From NCBI GenBank assembly GCA_900110015.1, contig FOCD01000001.1, positions 620,001 to 684,000 of the forward strand: a DNA stretch of 64,000 bases, read 5' to 3'. Below the pieces are notes generated by a model. The model saw only the letters and a program-made list of their open reading frames with translations, was not told where the DNA came from and did not search any database. The number at the start of each line of letters is the position of its first letter. The first letter of the stretch is position 1. The stretch is from Terribacillus saccharophilus (GTDB taxonomy: Bacteria; Bacillota; Bacilli; Bacillales; Amphibacillaceae). The translations under genes and the position numbers were made by a program. Of this stretch, positions 8,499 to 16,677 are shown piece by piece.

Positions 8499-10650
8499 AT
8501 TTTTTCTCAAATTCCATTTTCCAGCTGTAATAGTCATTGTCTGGGTTCTTTTCATAAGAAAGATAAGCTGAGAATTTTTTGCCACGCTTACTTGTCATTC
8601 CTTTTACATGGGCCGTTCCGCTTTTCAATAGAGCTTTTACCATCGTCTTTGTTGGCTTCTTCCGCACTGCTGCAAGGAACTTATCGTTCTTCCAAATAAT
8701 ATAGCTGCACGTTTTCTTGTAGTTTTTGCAGCCAAACCCTTTATACCCTTCTACAACTTCTCCGCCGCATGCCGGGCACTTGCCAAGCACCTCATGGGTG
8801 ATTGTTTGCTTTTCAATTGTCCGAATCGGTGCAGCTTCGTCTTGTTTCATCGTCTGCACGGCATCCTTTGTAAAGGAAAAGATCATCTCCAGAAAATCTT
8901 CTCGGCCAACTTTCGCATCCTCGATATCAGCTAATGTCTTCTCGAGTCGTCCAGTAAAGTTCAAATCGAATAAAGGCTTAACTGGGAACGTTTCAACCAG
9001 CTTCTTGCCGGTATCGGTTACATGCAGCTCTTTACCTTTATTACTGATATAGTGAATATCTTTTAGCTTCTTAATCGTTTCTGCTCTGGTTGCTGCAGTT
9101 CCGATACTAAAGCCACGCAGAACTTCGACAACCTCATCTTCATCCTGTTTGCCTTTGCCGCAAGTTTCCATAACACGTAATAACGTTCTTTCCGTATGCG
9201 GCTTTGGTGGCTGTGTCATATGAGAAGTGACGCTTGTTTCCCATGTATCCACCAACATGCCTTCTTGTACATCTGGAAGCAATGTTTCCTTTGTCTGCTG
9301 CTTTTCAACTTTCTTCCAGCCATCAACAAGCTGAATACGCCCTTTTGAGATAAAGCTGCCAGATAGCGAGACATCCGGAATGACGGTTTCTAAAGTTGTC
9401 TCTTCATACACAGCGACTGGCATGAATTGCATGATAAAACGATTTTTAATCGCCGTATATACAAGCTCCTGATCGGGAGTAAGTCTTTTAGGCAGTACAT
9501 AAGTCGGTATGATCGCACTATGGCTCGATACCTTGCTGTTATTGAACACCCGTTTTGATCGGCTGAATTTAATCTCTGATTCGTAAGGCAATCCAGCTGC
9601 TACTTTTTTCAATACACCCGCCGCCTTGGATACAAGACTTTCCTCTAATGCTGTGCTGGATGTTCGTGGGTACGTAACATATTTCTTCTCATAAAGCGTT
9701 TGCGCCACTTTCAGTACTTTATCGGAAGTCCATCCGCTGTACCTTGCTGTCATATACCCTTGCAATCCAGAAAGATTGAACAATGGCGGACAGAATTCCT
9801 TCTTCTCTTCCGTCTGTTTATCTTTGATTTGGCCTTGTTTGCCTTGGATTTGCTGGAGAATATCCTGAAGTGGATCTCTTTCCTTGAATTTATCCGTTTT
9901 TCCTTCTTTATAGACACCTTCATAGAATTCCTTTTCAGGCGTACGGAAGGTTGCAAGCAGCTTGAAATATGGTTCTGGCTTGAACTGTCGGATTTCCTCA
10001 TCACGATCATAGATGATCTTAAGCGTCGGCAGAAGAACCCGACCGATATTAAGAACTTGTCCGCGACCGCTCTGATAACGCAGTGTCGCTACCGAGGTAA
10101 GGTTAATCCCAATAACCCAATCTGCCCATTGACGGCCGATTCCGGCATCATAAAGAGGCTTCAACTCTGTGTTTGGCCGCAGTGATTGAAGACCGCGCAG
10201 TACTTCCTGTTCGGTCCACTCATTTAACAACAGCCGGTAAACTGGCTTGTCCGGCTTGATATAGTTGATGATACTGTCGCCGATCAGCTGTCCTTCCCGG
10301 TCATAGTCGCATGCAGACACAATTCTTCCGACATCTCTTCTTTGCATGAGGCGCTTTACGATTGCGATTTGCTTTTTCGCGCCAGGATCGGCAGCGTCGC
10401 GATTGCGCGGGCTCGATTTAATCTTATATTGGAAAGCATCAGGTACGAATGGGAAGTTATCCAGTTTCCATCTAGCCATAGCAGTGTCATAATCTTTCGC
10501 ATCAAACAACTGCAGCAAATGACCGAATGCCCACGTAATGATATAGTCAGGACCCTCATAAAACCCGTCCTGTTTTATTTTAATTTTTAATGCATCGGCG
10601 ATATTCTTCGCAACGGAAGGTTTTTCTGCCAATATGACTGTCATACTCAT
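8497..10650 (-). CDS. topB: DNA topoisomerase III
   Basis: This 717-residue type IA topoisomerase relaxes and decatenates DNA through single-strand passage. The TOPRIM domain (about 1-140) shows VILAEKPSVAKNIADAL and SACDYDREGQ; the active-site tyrosine lies in YVTYPRTSS (about 315); IGTAATRAE is conserved near 510. The C-terminal region has a treble-clef zinc element, CPACGG with GCKNYKKTC, typical of Firmicute TopB. Length matches the family (about 720). The start is the first of two close ATGs after AAAGGAG, with a slightly long spacer. Single gene, convergent with the aldo-keto reductase. Confidence 0.95.
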   Translation of the reverse strand: MSMTVILAEKPSVAKNIADALKIKIKQDGFYEGPDYIITWAFGHLLQLFDAKDYDTAMARWKLDNFPFVPDAFQYKIKSSPRNRDAADPGAKKQIAIVKRLMQRRDVGRIVSACDYDREGQLIGDSIINYIKPDKPVYRLLLNEWTEQEVLRGLQSLRPNTELKPLYDAGIGRQWADWVIGINLTSVATLRYQSGRGQVLNIGRVLLPTLKIIYDRDEEIRQFKPEPYFKLLATFRTPEKEFYEGVYKEGKTDKFKERDPLQDILQQIQGKQGQIKDKQTEEKKEFCPPLFNLSGLQGYMTARYSGWTSDKVLKVAQTLYEKKYVTYPRTSSTALEESLVSKAAGVLKKVAAGLPYESEIKFSRSKRVFNNSKVSSHSAIIPTYVLPKRLTPDQELVYTAIKNRFIMQFMPVAVYEETTLETVIPDVSLSGSFISKGRIQLVDGWKKVEKQQTKETLLPDVQEGMLVDTWETSVTSHMTQPPKPHTERTLLRVMETCGKGKQDEDEVVEVLRGFSIGTAATRAETIKKLKDIHYISNKGKELHVTDTGKKLVETFPVKPLFDLNFTGRLEKTLADIEDAKVGREDFLEMIFSFTKDAVQTMKQDEAAPIRTIEKQTITHEVLGKCPACGGEVVEGYKGFGCKNYKKTCSYIIWKNDKFLAAVRKKPTKTMVKALLKSGTAHVKGMTSKRGKKFSAYLSYEKNPDNDYYSWKMEFEKK

Positions 10651-10707
10651 ATATAGATAAAACTCCTTTAATCTATCAAGCTCATAACTTTTATTTTAAC
10701 ATAAAAA

Positions 10708-10737
10708 AGCACTGACTCTGATGAAAGAGTCAGTGCT
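10708..10737 (-). terminator. Terminator of the CBS-domain gene
   Basis: An 11-bp stem AGCACTGACTC/GAGTCAGTGCT has an 8-base loop and is followed by a U-run on the minus strand. Confidence 0.88.
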
Positions 10738-10744
10738 ATATTTC

Positions 10745-11206
10745 TTAAAGTGCACCCAAGAGAGTAGAATGAATTGTACGAAGAACATCCCCGCGGCTAA
10801 TTACGCCAACCACTTGTTTTTGATCGTTCAGAACCGGTATCTTTTTGAAACGGTGTTTTGCCAGGATGTTCACCACTTCTTCCATTTCGTCCTCTTCATG
10901 GACTGTGACTATTCCCCGTCTTTTAGCAAGATTCATTACCGGATGATCTTTTAGTTCATTAACGATTTTGTCTATTTTCTCTGCTTTAAAGCTTACAGTC
11001 AGCAAGTAGTTGAAGACGACTGTATCCTTCGGCTGGATCCCTCGCAGAATATCTCCGTCACTGACGACGCCTACAATACGCCGGTCCTTATCCAGTATCG
11101 GCATTCCGCTGATCCTCCGATCAACAAACGTCTCCAAAACTTGCTTGACTGTGTCATGTTCGCTCGCTGCTATTACATCTGTTATCATGAAGTCTTTTGC
11201 TTTCAT
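10745..11206 (-). CDS. Tandem CBS-domain protein
   Basis: The 153-residue protein is two CBS motifs in tandem (about 8-62 and 92-148), each with the typical G-V-V/I-S-x-G-D ending (VGVVSDGDIL and VGVISRGDVL). Such stand-alone Bateman modules bind adenosine nucleotides (AMP, ATP, c-di-AMP or SAM) and act as small regulators or energy sensors. No catalytic domain is attached. The ATG follows GAAGGAAGG. Single gene with its own terminator. Similar B. subtilis proteins include YhcV and the CBS half of CcpN-type proteins; no DNA-binding domain is present here. The partner is unknown. Confidence 0.85.
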   Translation of the reverse strand: MKAKDFMITDVIAASEHDTVKQVLETFVDRRISGMPILDKDRRIVGVVSDGDILRGIQPKDTVVFNYLLTVSFKAEKIDKIVNELKDHPVMNLAKRRGIVTVHEEDEMEEVVNILAKHRFKKIPVLNDQKQVVGVISRGDVLRTIHSTLLGAL

Positions 11207-11274
11207 GAAAAAGCCTTCCTTCTGTATGGGATGAATGCTACACCTTTATTATACGCTTCCATGACGAAAACTGC

Positions 11275-11306
11275 TAAAAAAAAGACATCTGCGATAAGCA
11301 GATGTC
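11275..11306 (-). terminator. Terminator of the ring-cleaving dioxygenase gene
   Basis: GACATCTGC (11284-11292) pairs with GCAGATGTC (11298-11306), followed on the minus strand by an eight-base U-run. Confidence 0.9.
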
Positions 11307-11312
11307 AGTTTA

Positions 11313-12290
11313 TCATTCTTTTTCAAGTTGCTTTGTGCTGCGTACAGTATCGATCGGACGAACAAGTTTTTCGATTTGTTCACGTTTTGGCTCCAAAAAT
11401 GGCGGTAAGGAAAGTTTCTCTCCAAGTGTCTCATATGGTTCATCGCCCATGAATCCAGGGCCATCAGTAGCAAATTCGAACAAAATCCCTGGTGCTACTC
11501 TAGAATATAGGGATTCAAAGAAGTGACGATCCACATATCCGGAAGTTTGGAATTGGAAGCTGTGCATCCGTTCAATCCATTCCTCTAATACTGCACGATC
11601 CTCCACACGGAAAGCAGCATGGTGTACAGTACCAAATCCTTGTCTTCCATCAGGCAAAATTGTATTGTGCTCAAGAACGATGCTTGCACCATTTCCGCCT
11701 TCGCCTACTTCATACAAATAGTAAGAACCTTCCTGTGCAACCGGACGGAAAACAAGTACTTTTTCAAGCATTTCCTTGAAATAATCAATATGTCCTGTTC
11801 GGACAAAAATCGGACCAAGTCCTGTGATAGCAAACTCTAAAGGTACAGGGCCGTCCTGCCATGGTGTCCCGGAAGCCACACCTTTATCATTTTCGTCACT
11901 TATCAACTGGTATTGCTGCTCATCAAAGTCCTCAAAGGACAATGTCTGGATTCCGAATTGCTCTTTGATGCCATGATGTTTTACTTCTAAGCGATCAAAT
12001 CGTTTTACCCAATAATCCAAAGCTGCATCAGATTGCACGCGGAAAGAAGTTTTATAGATTTCGTTTGTCCCATGTGTTCCTTTCGGAATGCCTGGAAAAT
12101 CAAAAAACGTCATATCTGTTCCCGCACTGCCCTTATCATCTGCGAAAAACAGATGGTAAGTTTGGATGTCATCTTGGTTCACTGTTTTCTTGACAAGACG
12201 CATGCCAAGTACATATGTGAAGAATTCATAGTTTTTTTCTGCACTGCTCGTAATTGCTGTTACATGGTGAATACCTTTTAAATGATTCAT
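11313..12290 (-). CDS. Ring-cleaving (hydroquinone-type) VOC dioxygenase, MhqO-like
   Basis: The 325-residue VOC-fold enzyme has two paired glyoxalase-like modules. Likely metal ligands are His in LKGIHHVTAI (about 7-8), His in TVHHAAFRV (about 217) and Glu in LFEFATDGPGF (about 270). The family (MhqA/MhqE/MhqO) opens hydroquinone or catechol rings and protects against quinones and diamide-type electrophiles. I chose ATG at 12290, eight bases after GGAG, rather than the upstream GTG. The promoter carries a near-perfect MhqR operator (12319-12336), which supports the functional call. Single gene with its own terminator; the MhqR repressor is not in the window. Confidence 0.88.
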   Translation of the reverse strand: MNHLKGIHHVTAITSSAEKNYEFFTYVLGMRLVKKTVNQDDIQTYHLFFADDKGSAGTDMTFFDFPGIPKGTHGTNEIYKTSFRVQSDAALDYWVKRFDRLEVKHHGIKEQFGIQTLSFEDFDEQQYQLISDENDKGVASGTPWQDGPVPLEFAITGLGPIFVRTGHIDYFKEMLEKVLVFRPVAQEGSYYLYEVGEGGNGASIVLEHNTILPDGRQGFGTVHHAAFRVEDRAVLEEWIERMHSFQFQTSGYVDRHFFESLYSRVAPGILFEFATDGPGFMGDEPYETLGEKLSLPPFLEPKREQIEKLVRPIDTVRSTKQLEKE

Positions 12291-12318
12291 CTTTATCACT
12301 CCAGCCTGCTGATGGAAT

Positions 12319-12336
12319 TACCTCGAATTCGAGATA
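12319..12336 (-). promoter_or_regulatory. MhqR-type operator
   Basis: On the minus strand the site reads TATCTCGAATTCGAGGTA. It matches the inverted repeat known for the MarR-type repressor MhqR in Bacillus (as I recall, TATCTCGAATTCGAGATA) with one change. It overlaps the predicted transcription start of the dioxygenase gene, as expected for repression relieved by quinones. Confidence 0.75.
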
Positions 12337-12341
12337 AATAT

Positions 12342-12370
12342 ATTATGACTTATTCTCTGTGTGGTGTCAA
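12342..12370 (-). promoter_or_regulatory. SigA-type promoter of the dioxygenase gene
   Basis: Minus-strand TTGACA (12365-12370), a 17-bp spacer and CATAAT (12342-12347) lie directly upstream of the MhqR-type operator. Confidence 0.65.
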
Positions 12371-12562
12371 ATGGATAGAAATCAAAGAAACACCTTAATA
12401 TTTTTCAATTACATCAATTCATTTCAATTTTATACTCAATTGAAGTGATACTACTGCTTTTTGTTAAACTTTCTTTTTTTGTTTTTGACCTGTTTTTTGG
12501 TGCCGCCCGCCGGCTCCCTGCGTCTTCGTGTTTGTAAGTTAGTTTCAATTTCTATCTAAAAC

Positions 12563-12600
12563 AATAGAGGCTATTCTGTTCGAACAGAATAACCTCTATT
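12563..12600 (-). terminator. Terminator of the PadR-DUF2812 operon
   Basis: AATAGAGG (12563-12570) pairs with CCTCTATT (12593-12600) around an inner palindrome ATTCTGTTCGAACAGAAT, just after the DUF2812 stop. Confidence 0.8.
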
Positions 12601-12601
12601 T

Positions 12602-13126
12602 CTATATTCTAAGCTCTTTTAGTTTCTTCGCTTTTCTTCTAAGCATATATATACCGAATATACTTAGTATAGTTATGGGAGCGGCAATTGATCCCTCTGC
12701 CCAGATAGGTAATCCGTTACTACTCATTAATACGGATGGCCACAAAGATAGACCATACATAGCCAAAACAAATAAGAGATAATTCGACAAACGTATGTAT
12801 TTAGCAGCTCTTGATTGTACATCAGTAAAAATCTCTAATTTATCTGTTCCATCATCTTCTTTGCAAAAATAGTACCAGCCTCCAAACGAACTGACCAAAT
12901 GCCATCCATCCATATCAAATAAATCAAAATAACTTCTGTCAGGAAAACCCATTTGGTGATCTAGTCGATACACCACTTTAGAAGGCGTCGCCGCTTTAAA
13001 CGTATACTTGAACCATCTGTAATCTTCCAGTATCCAGCCTTCCTGGGCCATTTTCTGGAGCCAGACCTCTTCTTTCTGGTCATCCCACGCCCAGAACCAT
13101 TTTCTTATCTTCTTTCTCTCTATCAT
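12602..13126 (-). CDS. DUF2812 membrane protein
   Basis: The 174-residue protein has an N-terminal cytoplasmic segment typical of DUF2812, with WFWAWDDQKEEVWLQKMAQE followed by GW and YRF/W-rich strands. Two hydrophobic spans follow (about 113-133 and 143-162), then a basic tail RRKAKKLKELRI. Function of the family is unknown. It commonly travels with PadR repressors, as here, where its ATG overlaps the PadR stop by one base (TAATG) for translational coupling. The pair may sense and counter membrane-active compounds, but this is inference. Confidence 0.85.
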   Translation of the reverse strand: MIERKKIRKWFWAWDDQKEEVWLQKMAQEGWILEDYRWFKYTFKAATPSKVVYRLDHQMGFPDRSYFDLFDMDGWHLVSSFGGWYYFCKEDDGTDKLEIFTDVQSRAAKYIRLSNYLLFVLAMYGLSLWPSVLMSSNGLPIWAEGSIAAPITILSIFGIYMLRRKAKKLKELRI

Positions 13127-13449
13127 TATTTTCCCCCTAACTGCTTTTCACTTATCTCAACAAGCTTTCTAAGCCGCTCGTATTCAGCAATTAATAATTC
13201 TCCCCCGACACCCGTCAGCTGGTATGTCTTTTTCGTATCCTGTTGGTCCACTTGACAAATCAGCTTCAGTTTTTCAAGTTTTCTAAGGACGCCATATAAT
13301 GTACCTGGCCCTAGTCTGACAGACCCTTCACTAATTATCTCTACTTCTTTCATAATTCCGTAGCCGTGCAACGGCTCCTTAAGAACCATTAAAATATAAT
13401 AGGTAGTATGTGTCAGAGGCAGCAAGTCTTTCACTTTTTTCGACAACAT
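13126..13449 (-). CDS. PadR-family transcriptional repressor
   Basis: The 107-residue protein is a winged-helix repressor with the PadR core: TTYYILMVLKEPLHGYGIM (about 16-34), LGPGTLYGVLRKLEKLKLI (about 46-64) and a DTKKTYQLT wing, plus a short dimerisation helix. I chose ATG at 13449, which follows AAGGAGG by about five bases; the longer frame begins inside the operator. It is followed by DUF2812 in a two-gene operon. The promoter carries a 36-bp perfect palindrome, so autorepression is very likely. The inducer is unknown. Confidence 0.9.
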   Translation of the reverse strand: MLSKKVKDLLPLTHTTYYILMVLKEPLHGYGIMKEVEIISEGSVRLGPGTLYGVLRKLEKLKLICQVDQQDTKKTYQLTGVGGELLIAEYERLRKLVEISEKQLGGK

Positions 13450-13461
13450 TTCACCCTCCTT

Positions 13462-13497
13462 TATATCGAGGTGCGATATATATCGCACCTCGATATA
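13462..13497. promoter_or_regulatory. 36-bp perfect palindrome, probable PadR operator
   Basis: Each 18-bp half reads TATATCGAGGTGCGATAT (13462-13479); the second half is its exact reverse complement. It ends two bases before the AAGGAGG site of the padR gene. PadR-family operators of this class are TATCG-type dyads, so binding would block transcription or early elongation. A weaker related element with TATATCGGACGATA lies at about 13559-13572. Confidence 0.8.
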
Positions 13498-13750
13498 ATA
13501 ACATAATATTTACAATTATGGTTATCGATTTTTTCTATATCAAATGTTAAAGTGGAAATATATCGGACGATACTTTCCGCAAAGCGCGACCGAGGACTGG
13601 TAATGCGAACAACATTGTCATTGTTTACATAAGCAGCTGCTTTGTTTGCGGCAATAAACTAGAAAGACTTTTTCATCGTTTTACCATCATTGGCTTTGTG
13701 TTTACTGTTTTCAATTAGAAGTGCCGATCGCTTCTACAAGTCACAAAAAA

Positions 13751-13780
13751 TAAGTGCCTGAACAATTGTCCAGGCACTTA
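13751..13780 (-). terminator. Terminator overlapping the stop of the zinc-knuckle gene
   Basis: TAAGTGCCTG (13751-13760) pairs with CAGGCACTTA (13771-13780). The last three bases are the stop codon of the upstream gene. A U-run follows on the minus strand. Confidence 0.85.
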
Positions 13781-14119
13781 CCAATGCTTGACATCCTTGA
13801 AATCCCGCATGATAATGCGTGATTCTTTAATGTCCTGATATAATCGATATGGCTTGCTCGCTAGCCGGATTGGCAGCGTAAAGAGAAATTGGCTTAGGTC
13901 ATCTTTATACTCCGTCGTCATTCGGGAAGGTTTTGAAAGAATGCGATTTTGCCATTCTTCCTTGAATTCCTTTTGCAAATCTAGTCTGACATCAATAGCG
14001 TGATGGCATTGCGTACAACAAATCGTCTTAAGCTTATCGTTGATGTACGTAATGGTAAATGGAGACTCCTCGCGACAATGGATACAATATAACTCTGCTT
14101 CCATGCGGCTTTGTTTCAC
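13778..14119 (-). CDS. Conserved hypothetical protein with a CxxC zinc knuckle
   Basis: The 113-residue protein has an N-terminal zinc-ribbon-like element: YCIHC (about residues 11-15) and CCTQCHHA (about 34-41), i.e. two CxxC pairs about 20 residues apart. A basic C-terminal half follows with PSRMTTEYKDD and LPIRLASKPYRLYQDI. It looks like the short Bacillaceae protein often labelled 'bh protein', of unknown function. No membrane segment. Single gene, ATG after a weak GGAGAT-type site. I assign no function beyond probable zinc binding. Confidence 0.7.
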   Translation of the reverse strand: MKQSRMEAELYCIHCREESPFTITYINDKLKTICCTQCHHAIDVRLDLQKEFKEEWQNRILSKPSRMTTEYKDDLSQFLFTLPIRLASKPYRLYQDIKESRIIMRDFKDVKHW

Positions 14120-14273
14120 CGTTATCTCCTTCTTTCTTAAAATCTAACTTCAGTAAACTGAAACTCAAAGCAAGTGGTTTAATTCAGCGCGGTATAAGGC
14201 GCTCCCTTGCTCACTTCTTTGTTTCTAATTAAAACATTTCGCTATCCGCTTGCTGATATCCTGTCTATATTCC

Positions 14274-15755
14274 TCAATTTGTATGCATACTTTTCAACTC
14301 TTCATAAACAATTTTCAATATTTCTTCTTCAATGACCGGTCCTTCATCTTCATCCAGCATTCCGTTTAACAGGATAGAAAAAACTACACGTTCACCCGAC
14401 TTTGTTTCCATATAACCCGATAACGAACTAACTCCGGTAAGCGTGCCCGTCTTTGCTTCGATCTTCCCAGCAAGATCCGTGTCGACAAAGCGATTGCGGA
14501 GTGTTCCACCGACCTTGCGTTCCGCCTCTCCTGCAACAGGAAGAGATGTTTTAAATGCTTGAAACCAAGACTCCTGTTGTACTTTTGTAAGCAATGTCGT
14601 CAGTTGCCTCGCGGTTATCCCATTCACATGTGACAAACCAGATCCATCTCTTATGACCATTTTTTCCTTCGGCAGCTGCATCCCATCGAGATAGTGTTCT
14701 AACTGGATAATGCCATCTTCCCAGGTTCCGGCTTTTTTCTTGCTGCCGATATGCTTTAGAAACATCTCAGCATGTCCGTTATTGCTTAGTTTCATAAAAG
14801 GAATAAGTAGTTCCTTGAGCGGTGCAGATTCTTTCCGCAACAGTTCTTTGTGTTTCACCGGTGCTTTGGCTGTTTTAGTAATACCTTCTACCTGGATACC
14901 GGATGCCTTCACATAGTCTTGAAAAAGGTGCAATACATATTCTGTTGGTTCCCAGACCGCAACCCATTCCTGCTCGTTTGCACCTGTTGCAATAGAGCCT
15001 GATATGACAATGTCATTACTTCCATGAGTTCGAGTTACTTCTAGCTCAGCTTCTTCGTTATCGGGTGCTATAACTGCATTGTTTTGAATCGTAACGTAAT
15101 CCGTTTCCGGTACCACCTTTACCTCCGGTTTACCTGATGAGGAACTTGCATTCACCATGACCTTCACAGTTCCCGTGTCATGATCAGTATCAGGCGCTAC
15201 TGTCAGGGCACTGATAGCAGCGCCATAATAAGCTGATTCGTCTTTCCAAGTTGTATCCTCACTGTAGCGTTCTTGATCAAAATACGTATCATCTGCAATG
15301 ATATCACCGTTGATCTTCCTTATCCCTAATTCATGGAGCTGATTTGCCAGTCGCTGTATATCTTCGTATGTAAGAGAAGTATCTCCTTTACCAATCAAAT
15401 ATAGGTTCCCATTGAGTTGACCGCTTTTTATCTGTCCGTCAGTTGCAACTATCGTTTCGAAGCGATGGTCTTGTCCCAATTCATCCAGTACAGCAGCACC
15501 AGTCAAAAGCTTCATATTAGATGCAGGACGCATACGCTGGTCAGCATTTTTTTCAAAAATTGTCTTTCCTGATTGTTCGTCAGTAATATGAATTGCAAAG
15601 ACTGCTCCTTGTAACTGTTCTTCATTTGCCAGATAATCTGTTAACCTATCTATCATCTTATCCTCTTTTCCGGCTACGTGGACATGTGTATGAGGTATCA
15701 TACATGTAAAAAGCAGCAGTCCTAGAGCTAAAACCCACATCACTTTGCGAAGCAT
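14274..15755 (-). CDS. dacC: D-alanyl-D-alanine carboxypeptidase/endopeptidase, S13 family (PBP4a-like)
   Basis: This is a secreted or membrane-associated penicillin-binding protein that trims or cleaves peptidoglycan cross-links. I chose ATG at 15755 (MLRKVMWVLALG), which follows AAGGAGG; the 493-residue product then starts with a typical signal peptide (about 1-29). Catalytic motifs of the SxxK serine-transferase fold are visible: S79-N-M-K82, SNN near residue 293 and KTGTLTG near 430. The long insert between the first and second motifs is characteristic of S13 enzymes. Length matches B. subtilis DacC (491). Single gene. B. subtilis DacC is linked to stationary-phase and spore formation. 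Confidence 0.9.
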   Translation of the reverse strand: MLRKVMWVLALGLLLFTCMIPHTHVHVAGKEDKMIDRLTDYLANEEQLQGAVFAIHITDEQSGKTIFEKNADQRMRPASNMKLLTGAAVLDELGQDHRFETIVATDGQIKSGQLNGNLYLIGKGDTSLTYEDIQRLANQLHELGIRKINGDIIADDTYFDQERYSEDTTWKDESAYYGAAISALTVAPDTDHDTGTVKVMVNASSSSGKPEVKVVPETDYVTIQNNAVIAPDNEEAELEVTRTHGSNDIVISGSIATGANEQEWVAVWEPTEYVLHLFQDYVKASGIQVEGITKTAKAPVKHKELLRKESAPLKELLIPFMKLSNNGHAEMFLKHIGSKKKAGTWEDGIIQLEHYLDGMQLPKEKMVIRDGSGLSHVNGITARQLTTLLTKVQQESWFQAFKTSLPVAGEAERKVGGTLRNRFVDTDLAGKIEAKTGTLTGVSSLSGYMETKSGERVVFSILLNGMLDEDEGPVIEEEILKIVYEELKSMHTN

Positions 15756-15870
15756 CAGCAACTCCTCCTTTTGCATATCCTACTTAACCTGCACGTTATA
15801 ATGTATATGTATGTATTCTCCCTTAGTTTAACAAACTATCAGATTATTTAAAATATTGTTTGAAACATAA

Positions 15871-15897
15871 AGAAAAGACACCATTAAATGATGTCTT
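15871..15897 (-). terminator. Hairpin at the 3' end of exoA, probable terminator
   Basis: AAGACA (15875-15880) pairs with TGTCTT (15892-15897), with partial extension inward. It spans the exoA stop codon and is followed by a T-rich stretch on the minus strand. Stem is short. Confidence 0.45.
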
Positions 15898-16651
15898 CGT
15901 CCTTGATATACAAGCATACCGGACAATGGTCACTGCCCATTGTATCTGCATGTATTTCCGCTTCTTGTATTTTATTTTTCCAACTTTCGGAGACGATGAA
16001 ATAGTCTATACGCCAGCCGATGTTCCGTTCTCTTACTTTATTCATATATGACCACCAGCTGTAGGCGTCGTCACGATCCGGATAAAGGTATCGGAAACTA
16101 TCTACGAAACCGGAAGCAAGGAAAGTAGTCATCTTTTCCCGTTCTTCTTTCGTGAATCCGGAATTGCCGTGATTTGTCTTATGGTTTTTCAAATCGATTT
16201 CCTGATGTGCGACATTTAAATCGCCACATAAGATAACAGGTTTTCGATTATCAAGTTCCTGCACATAAGAAAGGATCTTATCTTCCCATTCTAAGCGTTC
16301 ATCTAAACGTGCCAAATCTCGTTTAGAATTTGGAGTATATACTGTAACTAAAAAGAATTTCTCATATTCCAAGGTGATGATTCTGCCTTCAGGCTCGATC
16401 ACACCTTCATCCAGTCCATATGTTACATGAAGCGGTTTATGCTTTGTAAACACAGCAGTTCCTGAGTACCCTTTACGCTCCGCGTAATTCCAGTATTGGT
16501 AATATCCAGGCAGATCCAATTCAATTTGACCCTCCTGGAGCTTTGTTTCCTGCAAGCAGAAGAAATCTGCGTCTTGCTCCTCAAAATAGTTAAGAAAGCC
16601 TTTCTTTACACAGGCTCGTATTCCATTAACATTCCATGATACCAGCTTCAT
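15884..16651 (-). CDS. exoA: Exodeoxyribonuclease III / AP endonuclease
   Basis: The 255-residue Mg-dependent enzyme incises abasic sites and removes 3' blocking groups in base-excision repair. Motifs of the exonuclease III family are complete: KLVSWNVNGIRA (1-13), LQETK (about 34), VYTPNS (about 104), GDLNVAH (about 143), and the catalytic GSDHCPV near the C terminus. Length equals B. subtilis ExoA (252). The ATG is followed 26 bp downstream on the coding strand's opposite side by no linked partner; the quinone-reductase gene lies 26 bp upstream, so the two may share a transcript. Confidence 0.95.
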   Translation of the reverse strand: MKLVSWNVNGIRACVKKGFLNYFEEQDADFFCLQETKLQEGQIELDLPGYYQYWNYAERKGYSGTAVFTKHKPLHVTYGLDEGVIEPEGRIITLEYEKFFLVTVYTPNSKRDLARLDERLEWEDKILSYVQELDNRKPVILCGDLNVAHQEIDLKNHKTNHGNSGFTKEEREKMTTFLASGFVDSFRYLYPDRDDAYSWWSYMNKVRERNIGWRIDYFIVSESWKNKIQEAEIHADTMGSDHCPVCLYIKDEDII

Positions 16652-16677
16652 TTGTCTACTTCCCCCGTTGTCTGTCT

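Noticed and set aside
11302-12281. Several plus-strand frames opposite the dioxygenase gene
   Set aside because: They are antisense shadows of a clear coding gene, with no ribosome-binding site and Cys/His/Phe-rich random composition.
12430-12540. Short Lys/Ser-rich minus-strand frame with a GC-rich patch downstream of the PadR operon
   Set aside because: No start codon with a ribosome-binding site and no protein-like pattern; treated as non-coding.
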